Of a stretch of 64,000 nt of DNA, positions 1 through 6,672 are shown piece by piece; position 1 is the first letter of the stretch, and each line of letters begins with the position of its first letter. The position numbers were made by a program, and so were the translations under genes. The notes under the pieces were generated by a model. It was given only the letters and a program-made list of their open reading frames with translations, had not been told where the DNA came from and searched no databases. Origin of the DNA: Herbiconiux aconitum (lineage in GTDB: Bacteria; Actinomycetota; Actinomycetes; Actinomycetales; Microbacteriaceae); assembly GCF_024979235.1 (NCBI RefSeq), contig NZ_JANLCM010000001.1:186001-250000 (forward strand). Direction: 5' to 3'.

Positions 1-174
1 GCGCGCGATCTCGAGCTGCCCGAGACCGCCGCGCTGCTCGGCGAGCAGTTCGAGGATGTCGAGAGCCTTCTCCAGGGCGGGCACGGCGTAGTCGGGGGCC
101 GACTTGGTGGCGGCATCCTGAGGGGCGTCGACGACCTCGGAGCCGGAGTGGGCATCGGGGCCGGCGGCAGACAT
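1..174 (-). CDS. IclR-family transcriptional regulator, N-terminal part (runs off the window)
   Basis: Only the first 58 residues lie in the window, read leftward from the ATG at 172-174. After an acidic N-terminal extension of about 28 residues comes YAVPALEKALDILELLAE, the typical opening of the IclR winged-helix DNA-binding domain, followed by the start of the helix-turn-helix. The effector-binding GAF-like domain would lie beyond the window edge. The gene starts 5 bases after the stop of the S-adenosylhomocysteinase-like gene on the same strand, so the two are probably co-transcribed. The regulator may control that enzyme through the palindrome upstream of it. The family call is firm; the target is inferred. 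Confidence 0.85.
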   Translation of the reverse strand, partial: MSAAGPDAHSGSEVVDAPQDAATKSAPDYAVPALEKALDILELLAEQRGGLGQLEIAR

Positions 175-179
175 CCGCG

Positions 180-1391
180 TCACTCCGCCGCGTGCATCGT
201 CGCGAGCATCCGTCGTGCGATGGTGCGGTCGATGTCGTCGGGAACCGGCTGGGCGCCTGGTGCAAGTGATGCCGCCGCGGTGGCGACGCGTTCGAGCGAG
301 AGGGTCTGCAGGAGAAACCCGAGGTCCATCGACTCGAGCGAGTTGCCTTTCGGCTCGCGGCCGGCGAGGTTGAACATGCGGCCGCCGGCGAGCAGGATGA
401 CGTGCCGCCCGTCGGCGAAGTCCAGTCGCTCGATCGCGTCGTCGATCTCGCGGGAGGCCACGGCGGCGGCCCGGAGCCCTGCGACGTCGATCTCCCACGG
501 GAAGTGGCCGCAGTTCGCGAGAACGGCACCGTCGTGCATCCGCTCGATCGCGTCCATCGTCAGCACGTCGGCGTGGCCGGTGGCGGTGATGAACACGTCG
601 CCCCAGGGCGCGACGTCGACGGCGGTCGACACCCGGAACCCGTCGAGTGCCGCCTCGAAGGCTTTCAGCTCGTCGACTTCGACCACGGCGACCTTGCCGC
701 CGAGCGCACGAAGGTAGTGCGCGACGCCGCGGCCGCACCAGCCGTACCCCACCACCACGAACCGACGGCCCGGAACCATCAGGTTCGTGATGCGCATGAA
801 GCTCTCCACCACGGACTGCCCCACGGCGTGCTTGTTCTCGCCGATGGCCTTGAGCAGGCTGTCGTTGATGACGATGACGGGGAACGGGATGACCCCGGCC
901 AGCTCGCTGCGCAACCGGTCGCCGCCCGAGGTCGTCTCCTCCGTGCCGCCCAGGATGCTCGCGGTCGCGCCCCGCGCCACGATGCCCGCCGCGAGGTCTC
1001 CCCCGTTGTCGAGCAGCATGTCGGGAGCGGCGTCGAGCACACCCGCGAGGTTGAGGTGGTGCTGCTCGAGGGTGTCGTCGCGCGAGCCGAACACCGTCAT
1101 GCCCTGCCCGAGCAGGAACGCGACCACGTCGTCTTGGGTCGAGCCGTGGTTGCCGGTGCTGACAATCTCGGCGCCGCCGGCCTGGAGGGTCTCGAGCAGC
1201 ACCGCCGTCTTGGGCTCGATGTGCAGCGACATGCCGATGCGGCGGCCGGCGAAGGGTTGCCGCTCGGCGAACTCCTCGCGCATGGCGGCGAGCAGCGGCA
1301 TCCGGGAGCGGATCCACTCCACGCGGGCGGCGCCCTTCTCTGCGAGATCGGTCGACGACGGCTGCGTGCTCTGCTGCTCTGCGGTGCTCAT
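180..1391 (-). CDS. S-adenosylhomocysteinase-like NAD-dependent hydrolase (divergent)
   Basis: This 403-aa protein has the S-adenosylhomocysteine hydrolase fold order: substrate-domain motifs NHGSTQDD (81-88), DNGGD (128-132), EETTSG (151-156) and INDSLLK (175-181), then the NAD-binding GYGWCGRG (215-222) and GHFPWEID. The family cleaves S-adenosylhomocysteine to adenosine and homocysteine. It is shorter than typical bacterial enzymes (about 430-490 aa) and lacks the C-terminal KxxY tail, as do archaeal and Thermotoga types. The residue aligned with the catalytic Asp of human AHCY (D190) is Glu185, and the TQDHA motif reads TQDDV. The substrate may therefore differ, for example a deaminated or other thioether nucleoside. 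It starts at ATG 1391, with IclR directly downstream. Confidence 0.8.
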   Translation of the reverse strand: MSTAEQQSTQPSSTDLAEKGAARVEWIRSRMPLLAAMREEFAERQPFAGRRIGMSLHIEPKTAVLLETLQAGGAEIVSTGNHGSTQDDVVAFLLGQGMTVFGSRDDTLEQHHLNLAGVLDAAPDMLLDNGGDLAAGIVARGATASILGGTEETTSGGDRLRSELAGVIPFPVIVINDSLLKAIGENKHAVGQSVVESFMRITNLMVPGRRFVVVGYGWCGRGVAHYLRALGGKVAVVEVDELKAFEAALDGFRVSTAVDVAPWGDVFITATGHADVLTMDAIERMHDGAVLANCGHFPWEIDVAGLRAAAVASREIDDAIERLDFADGRHVILLAGGRMFNLAGREPKGNSLESMDLGFLLQTLSLERVATAAASLAPGAQPVPDDIDRTIARRMLATMHAAE

Positions 1392-1401
1392 ACCGCGAGT
1401 A

Positions 1402-1434
1402 TTGCACAGATGAATGTTGTTTTCATATATGCAA
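1402..1434. promoter_or_regulatory. Imperfect palindrome upstream of the SAHH-like gene, candidate IclR operator
   Basis: TTGCACAGATGAA at 1402-1414 and TTCATATATGCAA at 1422-1434 are inverted copies matching at 11 of 13 positions, with a 7-base spacer. The site lies 11-43 bases upstream of the SAHH-like start codon, in a small AT-rich island. An operator for the co-transcribed IclR regulator is the simplest reading; this is inferred from position and symmetry only. Confidence 0.45.
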
Positions 1435-1453
1435 GCACCTTCCGGGCGCGAGC

Positions 1454-2140
1454 TCAGGCCGCGACGTCGACCTCCACCGCGTCTTCCAGCTCCGCGAGCG
1501 TCAGCCGCGCACCGAATGCCGGGCCGCCGGGCTGCAGGATGCGTCCGCCCGCGAGGCCGTCGATGACGAGCGGGTCGTACCCCATCGCGTCCACCATCCG
1601 CGAGACCAGCGCCACTGCCTGCGGGTCGTCGCCGGCGACGCCCTGAGCGCGCCGCTCCGGGTCGCCCGCCGGTCGGCGGTCTTCTTCGAGGTCGTGGTAG
1701 CCCGTGTGATTGAGGGTCTTCACCACGGAAGCGCCGGCGAGGTGGCGCTGCACGATCTCGCTGGTTCCGAGAGCGCTGTCGGTGAAGGCTGCCAACGTTC
1801 CGTCGGTGGGCGCCCAGTAGTTCATCGCGTCGATCACGATCTTGCCCCGCAGCGCCTCGGCGTCGATCGCGAGAAAACGGTGCAGCGGGATGGCGAGCAC
1901 GACCACGTCGGCCCGCCCGATGCCCTCGGCTGCCCAGACGGGCTCGACTCCCGGCATCACCACCTGCGCGATGAGGGAGATGCGCTCCGGCGAACCCGAC
2001 GCCGAGACGGTGACGTCGTAGCCCGCATCCCGGGCCGCCCGCGCTATGGCGGGACCGATGTGGCCCGTGCCGAGCACGGCGACGCGCAGTGGGGTGGGAG
2101 TAGGGGTGGGGGTGGGGGTGGGAACGATCGATTCGGTCAT
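1454..2140 (-). CDS. NADPH-dependent F420-reductase-like NAD(P)-binding protein
   Basis: This 228-aa protein carries a Rossmann motif VAVLGTGHIGPAIARA right after a run of about six Pro-Thr dipeptides, then VVVLAIPLH and a KTLNHTGYHDL segment. That organisation is typical of the NADP oxidoreductase, coenzyme F420-dependent family. Such proteins transfer hydride between NADPH and F420 or act on related dinucleotide substrates; the actual substrate is not visible. The ATG at 2138-2140 overlaps the stop of the upstream MarR gene by four bases (ATGA), so the two form one leftward operon and this gene is probably under MarR control. The Pro-Thr microsatellite before the first strand could vary in length between strains. 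Confidence 0.72.
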   Translation of the reverse strand: MTESIVPTPTPTPTPTPLRVAVLGTGHIGPAIARAARDAGYDVTVSASGSPERISLIAQVVMPGVEPVWAAEGIGRADVVVLAIPLHRFLAIDAEALRGKIVIDAMNYWAPTDGTLAAFTDSALGTSEIVQRHLAGASVVKTLNHTGYHDLEEDRRPAGDPERRAQGVAGDDPQAVALVSRMVDAMGYDPLVIDGLAGGRILQPGGPAFGARLTLAELEDAVEVDVAA

Positions 2141-2598
2141 GAGCGGGTGTTCTCCAAGTGGTCGCGCAGGGCGGCGGTGATGCCGGCCAGATCGTGCAGT
2201 TGAGCGGGGGTGAGGGCGTCGACGAACGTCGTCTTGATCGCCTTGAGGTGGGGGACGGATGCGCGCCGGAACGCTTCGGCGCCGGCCTCGGTGAGCACGA
2301 TCTCGGCTCCCCGATTGTCGGTCAGACACTCGTCACGACGCAGCAGATCGCGCTTCTCCATGCGGGCGAGGTGGTGCGAGAGGCGGCTCCGCTCCCAGGC
2401 GATGGTGGCCGCGAGCTCCGAGGAACGCAGGTGGTGCTCGTCGGCCTCGGAGAGCGCCAGCAGCACGGCGTAGTCGCCCGGCGAGAGATCGGCTTCTTTC
2501 TGCAATTGCGCGCCGAACACGGTGGAGAGATCGGAGGCGACCTCGATGAAAGACCGCCAGGTCGCGAGTTCGTCTGCGCTGAGCCGGTAGGAATTCAT
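2137..2598 (-). CDS. MarR-family transcriptional regulator
   Basis: This 153-aa protein has the MarR winged-helix pattern: an N-terminal dimerisation helix, then SPGDYAVLLALSEADEHHLRSSELA, WERSRLSHHLARMEKRDLL and the wing DNRGAEIVLTEAG. Members are usually repressors that respond to phenolics or oxidants. The start chosen is ATG 2596-2598, which has a strong AGGAGG ribosome site 5 bases upstream. The neighbours fit a redox or detoxification locus: an F420-reductase-like protein in the same operon and a divergent luciferase-like monooxygenase. A perfect palindrome lies in its own promoter, so autorepression and control of the divergent gene are likely. Confidence 0.9.
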   Translation of the reverse strand: MNSYRLSADELATWRSFIEVASDLSTVFGAQLQKEADLSPGDYAVLLALSEADEHHLRSSELAATIAWERSRLSHHLARMEKRDLLRRDECLTDNRGAEIVLTEAGAEAFRRASVPHLKAIKTTFVDALTPAQLHDLAGITAALRDHLENTRS

Positions 2599-2612
2599 CA
2601 CTGCCTCCTGTT

Positions 2613-2653
2613 GTTGACATGTCAACTATACCACTTATGATTGATGTGTCAAC
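2613..2653. promoter_or_regulatory. Divergent promoters with two MarR-type operators
   Basis: GTTGACATGTCAAC at 2613-2626 is a perfect 14-base palindrome. A second copy at 2640-2653 matches it at 11 of 14 positions, with centres 27 bases apart. Rightward promoter: TTGACA (2614-2619), 16 bases, TATGAT (2636-2641). Leftward promoter: TTGACA (complement of 2647-2652), 16 bases, TATAGT (complement of 2625-2630). Each palindrome therefore covers the -35 of one promoter and touches or follows the -10 of the other, so one bound repressor pair could shut both genes. Promoters and palindromes are seen in the sequence; MarR binding is inferred. Confidence 0.78.
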
Positions 2654-2677
2654 CATATGGCCACCGAGGGAGAACAG

Positions 2678-3727
2678 ATGATCACGCGCCTGGACGACCA
2701 CCCCATCACCTTCGGCGTCGACTCGTTCGGCGACATCACGACGGATGCCGACGGCGTTCCGTTCAGCGACGCCGAGAACATGCGAGCACTCGTCGAGGAG
2801 GGGGTGATCGCCGACCGCTCCGGCATCGACCACTTCGCGCTCGGCGAGCACCACATCGCCGAGATGCCGCTCAGTGCACCCGACGTGGTGCTTGCAGCGA
2901 TCGCGGCCCGCACCACGCGCATCCGACTCGGTTCAGCGGTCACCGTGCTGAGTTCCGACGACCCGGTGCGGGTGTTCCAGCGCTACGCGACCCTGGATGC
3001 CGTCTCGAACGGCCGCGCGGAGGTGATCCTCGGTCGCGGGTCGAGCACCGAGTCGTTCCCGCTCTTCGGCTTCGACCTCGCCGACTACGAGCAGCTCTTC
3101 GAGGAGAAGCTCGACCTCTTCGCCGCGGTGCGTGCCGAGCAACCGGTGACCTGGTCGGGAACGATGCGGCCTGCGCTGCCGGGATTGCCGGTGTACCCGC
3201 GCACCGCATCCGGAGCTCTGCCCACCTGGGTGGGCGTCGGCGGCAGCCCGAACTCCGTCGTGCGTGCCGCGCGGCACGGCTTCTCGCTGATGCTCGCGAT
3301 CATCGGAGGCAACCCGGCGCGCTTCACCAACCTCTCCGAGCTCTACCGGCGTGCGGGCGCCGAGTTCGGCGGGCCTCCGCTGCCGATCGGGGTGCACTCC
3401 CCCGGGCACGTCGCCGCGAGCGACGACGAGGCGCGCGAGGAGTTCTGGCCCTTCTACGAGAGCTTCCTGCTCGACGTGCGGCGGTCGCGCGGCTTCCCTC
3501 CGATCACGCGCGAGTACTTCGAGCGCGAAGTCGATCGTGGATCGCTGTACATCGGCTCGCCGGAGACCGTCGCGCAGAAGATCGCGAAGACCATGGCGCT
3601 GCTCGGTGCCAACCGGTTCGACCTGAAATACGGGATGGGTCCGATGCCGCACGCGGTGCTGGCCGAGAACCTCCGGCTCTACGGCACCGAGGTCGCGCCG
3701 CGCGTGCGGGAGCTGCTCGGGGTCTGA
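2678..3727 (+). CDS. Luciferase-like (LLM class) flavin-dependent oxidoreductase
   Basis: This 349-aa protein has the bacterial luciferase-like TIM-barrel layout: N-terminal FGVDSFGDI, FALGEHHIAEMP, TTRIRLGSAVTVLSSDDPVRVFQ, then LGRGSSTESFPLFGF and GSPETVAQKIA near the C-terminus. Members use FMNH2 or F420 to oxidise small organic substrates; the substrate cannot be read here. The ATG at 2678 is preferred over ATG 2657 because a GGGAG ribosome site precedes it and 2657 lies only about ten bases after the predicted transcription start. The gene is divergent from marR and shares the double operator. The nearby F420-reductase-like protein suggests the two enzymes could share a cofactor pool. Confidence 0.85.
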   Translation: MITRLDDHPITFGVDSFGDITTDADGVPFSDAENMRALVEEGVIADRSGIDHFALGEHHIAEMPLSAPDVVLAAIAARTTRIRLGSAVTVLSSDDPVRVFQRYATLDAVSNGRAEVILGRGSSTESFPLFGFDLADYEQLFEEKLDLFAAVRAEQPVTWSGTMRPALPGLPVYPRTASGALPTWVGVGGSPNSVVRAARHGFSLMLAIIGGNPARFTNLSELYRRAGAEFGGPPLPIGVHSPGHVAASDDEAREEFWPFYESFLLDVRRSRGFPPITREYFEREVDRGSLYIGSPETVAQKIAKTMALLGANRFDLKYGMGPMPHAVLAENLRLYGTEVAPRVRELLGV

Positions 3728-3770
3728 ATAGACTCGTTCTTTCACCACCCCGACCCGGCGAGGAGCAACC

Positions 3771-4709
3771 GTGCCGCAGAAGATCATCCTGGACTGCGAC
3801 CCCGGTCACGATGACGCCATCGCGCTGCTGCTGGCGCACGGCAATCCGTCGATCGAGCTGCTCGCCGTCACCACGGTGGTGGGCAACCAGACGCTCGAGA
3901 AGGTCACCCGCAACGCGCTCTCGGTGGCGCGCGTCGCGGGCATCACGGGCGTGCCGTTCGCGGCCGGATGCGCCAGGCCGCTGGTGCGGGCCATCGAGGT
4001 CGCTCCCGACATCCACGGTGAGTCAGGGCTCGACGGCCCGGAGTTGCCGCCGCCGACGCTCGCGCTCGACCCCCGGCACGCGGTCGATCTCATCATCGAC
4101 ACGATCATGGCCGAGGAGCCGGGCACCGTCACCCTCGTGCCCACGGGCGGCCTCACCAACATCGCCCTCGCCGCCCGTAAGGAACCTCGGATCGTGCCGC
4201 GCGTCAAGGAGGTCGTGCTGATGGGCGGCGGCTACCACGGCGGCAACTGGAGTGCCACGAGCGAGTTCAACATCATCATCGATCCCGAAGCCGCGCACAT
4301 CGTGTTCTCGGAGCCGTGGCCGCTCACCATGGTCGGTCTCGACCTCACCCATCAGGCCATCGCGACGCCGACGGTTCTCGAGCGCATCCGATCGATCGGC
4401 ACCGCGCCGGCGCAGTTCGTGGTGGAGCTGCTCGAGTTCTTCGGCGACAGCTACCTCGAGGCGCAGGGCTTCGCGCACCCGCCGGTGCACGACCCCTGCG
4501 CGGTGGCGCGGGTGATCGACCCTTCGGTCATCACGGTGCGGCGCGCACCTCTGGCGGTCGAGCTCGCCGGAACCCACACGCTCGGGATGACTGTGGCCGA
4601 CTTCCGCGCGCCCGCCCCCGCCGACTGCACCACGCAGGTGGCCGTAGACCTCGACCACGACAAGTTCTGGGACCTGATCGTGGACGCCCTGGAACGCATC
4701 CCGGGCTGA
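3771..4709 (+). CDS. Inosine-uridine preferring nucleoside hydrolase family protein
   Basis: This 312-aa protein opens with DCDPGHDDA at residues 8-16, the calcium-binding aspartate cluster of nucleoside N-ribohydrolases. It also has VPTGGLTNIALA, MGGG and the late HDPCAVA segment with the catalytic-site histidine. The enzyme would split purine or pyrimidine nucleosides into base and ribose in the cytoplasm; exact specificity is not visible. It starts at GTG 3771 behind a GAGGAG ribosome site, 43 bases after the monooxygenase gene and on the same strand. Functionally it complements the nucleoside uptake and phosphorolysis genes at 6.7-15.2 kb and the ribokinase-type gene at 34.3 kb. Confidence 0.93.
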   Translation: MPQKIILDCDPGHDDAIALLLAHGNPSIELLAVTTVVGNQTLEKVTRNALSVARVAGITGVPFAAGCARPLVRAIEVAPDIHGESGLDGPELPPPTLALDPRHAVDLIIDTIMAEEPGTVTLVPTGGLTNIALAARKEPRIVPRVKEVVLMGGGYHGGNWSATSEFNIIIDPEAAHIVFSEPWPLTMVGLDLTHQAIATPTVLERIRSIGTAPAQFVVELLEFFGDSYLEAQGFAHPPVHDPCAVARVIDPSVITVRRAPLAVELAGTHTLGMTVADFRAPAPADCTTQVAVDLDHDKFWDLIVDALERIPG

Positions 4710-4802
4710 AAGACCTCAGACGATATCGAACGCACCAGGCCCTACTCGACGACCCAGGGTGAGCGCGCGGCCGCGTCAGCGACCGCACGCGAACACGTCG
4801 CC

Positions 4803-4827
4803 TCGCGCCGCAGAAGCGGCGGCGCGA
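4803..4827. repeat. Short GC-rich hairpin
   Basis: TCGCGCCGC and GCGGCGCGA form a perfect 9-base stem over a 7-base loop, 94 bases after the nucleoside hydrolase stop. No U-tract follows. It may slow or stop transcription; function is uncertain. Confidence 0.35.
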
Positions 4828-4909
4828 GCAAGAAGCGACGCGCGACCGCAGGCCGCGCATCGAGGGAAGCGGCGAAGCGGTACCCCATCAACCCCACCCG
4901 ATCCCCCCG

Positions 4910-4945
4910 CCGTGGCCCGAATGACTGCACGCATTCGGACCACGG
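4910..4945. terminator. Hairpin between convergent genes
   Basis: CCGTGGCCCGAATG (4910-4923) and CATTCGGACCACGG (4932-4945) form a 14-base stem with one mismatch and an 8-base loop. It sits 30 bases from the stop of the leftward DinB-like gene, in the convergent gap after the nucleoside hydrolase. There is no U-tract, so a bidirectional stem-type terminator is probable but not certain. Confidence 0.5.
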
Positions 4946-4975
4946 CGCACGGATCGGATGCGCCGCGACGGCCGT

Positions 4976-5494
4976 CTAGCCTTTCACGTCGTCGAGGTGG
5001 TGCACAGGGTCGTGCACCATGTACCGGGCGAGGGTGTCGACGGTGAAGGCCGATCCGTCGCCACGGAAGCCTTTGCGCTCCCACGCGTCATCCGGAACCG
5101 ACTCGAAGGCCAGCGCGAGCGCTTCGGCTGCTTCGGCGAGTTCGACGGCCACGACCGCCGGATCTTGCTCGTTGTAGCGTTCTTCGATGGCGGTGACGTC
5201 TTGATCCCAGTTCGCGAACTCGGGATCGTCTTCGTCGAGCATCAGTTCGAGGCGCACCAAAAAGATGCGGAAGACGTCGCGCACGTGCGCGGCGTACTCG
5301 AGGTCGGACCAGGTCGCTTCGTCGGGCCGCACGGCGACGTCGTCGCGTTCGAGCACCGCGGGCCACGCCGAGGCGTTGACGCGCAGCAGCCCAGGAACGT
5401 CGCTCGCCTGCGTGGCGCTCGAGTCGAAGCCACACTCGGGGCATTCGCGTTCGAGCACCCAGGTCCAGTTCTTGGTGTCGGGAACAATCGCCAT
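4976..5494 (-). CDS. DinB-like / mycothiol-dependent-enzyme-type four-helix protein
   Basis: This 172-aa protein is predicted to be all-helical. It has ECPECGF at 17-23, a helix with EYAAHVRDVF (His70), and the C-terminal MVHDPVHHLDDV (His161, His165). The spacing fits the three-histidine metal site of the DinB / MDMPI superfamily. Related actinobacterial proteins act as thiol-dependent transferases or isomerases, often with mycothiol or bacillithiol. The reaction here is unknown. It is transcribed alone, leftward, with a hairpin beyond its stop and the left repeat of the DUF559 cassette upstream of its start. Confidence 0.75.
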   Translation of the reverse strand: MAIVPDTKNWTWVLERECPECGFDSSATQASDVPGLLRVNASAWPAVLERDDVAVRPDEATWSDLEYAAHVRDVFRIFLVRLELMLDEDDPEFANWDQDVTAIEERYNEQDPAVVAVELAEAAEALALAFESVPDDAWERKGFRGDGSAFTVDTLARYMVHDPVHHLDDVKG

Positions 5495-5581
5495 GCGTCC
5501 GACTCTACGTTCTCATCCCCGCCCCCTCCACCCCTTTCCCGCCACCCCACCCCCACTTCCTGCCACCCGCCGTCGGCCCTC

Positions 5582-5645
5582 CGTCGAATCTCCAAAACAC
5601 GCCGTTACGCGGTCTGCCATTCCGTCCGATTTTGGCGACTCGACG
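5582..5645. repeat. Palindromic repeat, left flank of DUF559 cassette 1
   Basis: CGTCGAATCTCCAAAA (5582-5597) and TTTTGGCGACTCGACG (5630-5645) are inverted arms matching at 14 of 16 positions. A directly oriented second copy lies at 6601-6666, on the other side of the DUF559 gene. Across 55 aligned bases (5591-5645 against 6611-6665) I count 43 identities without gaps. The CGCCAAA/TTTGGCG core links it to the solitary palindromes at 7986, 25962 and 62927. Confidence 0.8.
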
Positions 5646-5700
5646 AAGCACCTGTGGAGAACGCGGCGTAACGATGCCCGCAATGCGGCATGGTGTGCGC

Positions 5701-6594
5701 ATGAGTCCGCGATCACCCCGCCCGCAAGCGTTCCCCGCTCGGCCGTTCAGCGTGGCGGAGGCGCGCGCCAACGGTGTCGGCGAGCGACGCCTCCGGGCGG
5801 GTGACCTGCGCACGCCGTTCCCGGGCATCCGAGTGGCCGCCGACACATCTCCCCTCGACTTCGTCGCTCGCTGCCGCGCGCTCGTCGCGCGCCTTCCTCC
5901 GGGGGCAGCGATCAGTCATGCGAGCGCGGCCGCGCTCCACCGACTGCCGGTGCCGTCGCGAGTGCGGAGCGAGCGCATCCACGCCCTCGTCCCGCCTCCG
6001 CATCGGGCGATCCGGATGCGCGGTGTGATCGGGCACGAATGCCCGCTGGGTGCAGACGAGCTCACCGATGTCGGTGGAATCCCGGTCACCTCGGTCGTGC
6101 GCACGTGGCTCGATCTGGCCGGCGAGCTGACTGCGTCGGAACTGGTCGCTACCGGCGACCACATCATCCACCATGAATTGCCGCTCGCCAGCCGAGCACA
6201 GTTAGCGCAAGCGGTCGGCACCCGAACGTCTCGTCGAGGCATCCGTGCCCTGCGCCGCGCTCTCGAGTTGCTCGACGACCGCGCCGAGTCACCGCGGGAG
6301 TCGCTGCTGCGCGTACTCCTCATCGAGGCCGGCTTTCCCCCTCCACGGACTCAGGTCGAAGTCTTCACCGCACACGGCCATTTCGTCGCACGGGTGGATC
6401 TCGCCTATCCTGAGCGCCGAATCGCGATCGAATACGAGGGCGACCATCACCGCACCGACAAAGCGCAATGGCGAAAAGACATCATCCGGATGAGGCGCCT
6501 GCACGCGCTCGGGTGGACGGTGATCCGCGTGACGCAGGCCGACCTCGTCGCCCCTGCAGCACTTTTGCGCGAGCTGCGCTCGCTCGTCGCGTGA
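5701..6594 (+). CDS. DUF559 domain protein (AbiEi-like N-terminus, Vsr-like nuclease fold C-terminus), cassette 1
   Basis: This 297-aa protein has a basic N-terminus (SVAEARANGVGERRLRAGDL), a middle region seen in AbiEi-type antitoxin-like proteins, and a C-terminal DUF559 domain. That domain has VDLAYPERRIAIEYEGDHH, a downstream D-x-x-R, and LHALGWTVIRVT. DUF559 belongs to the Vsr/PD-(D/E)XK nuclease fold; the Asp, the Glu and the G-W-x-V-I-R strand are all present, so catalysis is plausible. The start is uncertain: ATG 5701 was chosen because homology-like sequence begins soon after, but in-frame ATGs exist at 5674 and 5683. It is flanked on both sides by directly repeated palindromes. A relative is encoded at 21.5 kb. 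Confidence 0.8.
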   Translation: MSPRSPRPQAFPARPFSVAEARANGVGERRLRAGDLRTPFPGIRVAADTSPLDFVARCRALVARLPPGAAISHASAAALHRLPVPSRVRSERIHALVPPPHRAIRMRGVIGHECPLGADELTDVGGIPVTSVVRTWLDLAGELTASELVATGDHIIHHELPLASRAQLAQAVGTRTSRRGIRALRRALELLDDRAESPRESLLRVLLIEAGFPPPRTQVEVFTAHGHFVARVDLAYPERRIAIEYEGDHHRTDKAQWRKDIIRMRRLHALGWTVIRVTQADLVAPAALLRELRSLVA

Positions 6595-6600
6595 ACCGAT

Positions 6601-6666
6601 CCACCGAGTCGCCAAGACGCGCCGCTACCTCGACAGCCATTCCGTCAGAATTTGGCGATTCGACGG
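6601..6666. repeat. Palindromic repeat, right flank of DUF559 cassette 1
   Basis: This is the direct repeat of the element at 5582-5645. Its own arms are GAGTCGCCAA (6606-6615) and TTGGCGATTC (6652-6661), one mismatch in ten. It fills almost the whole 78-base gap between the convergent DUF559 and thymidine phosphorylase genes, so it may also act as a terminator. Confidence 0.78.
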
Positions 6667-6672
6667 AGTGGG

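Noticed and set aside
1392..1453. Possible SAH riboswitch upstream of the SAHH-like gene
   Set aside because: Only about 60 bases lie upstream before the next gene, and the conserved SAH aptamer core is not there.
4759..5046. A 95-aa Arg-rich open frame after the nucleoside hydrolase
   Set aside because: No similarity to any family, spans two hairpins, and overlaps the DinB-like gene end; unlikely to be coding.
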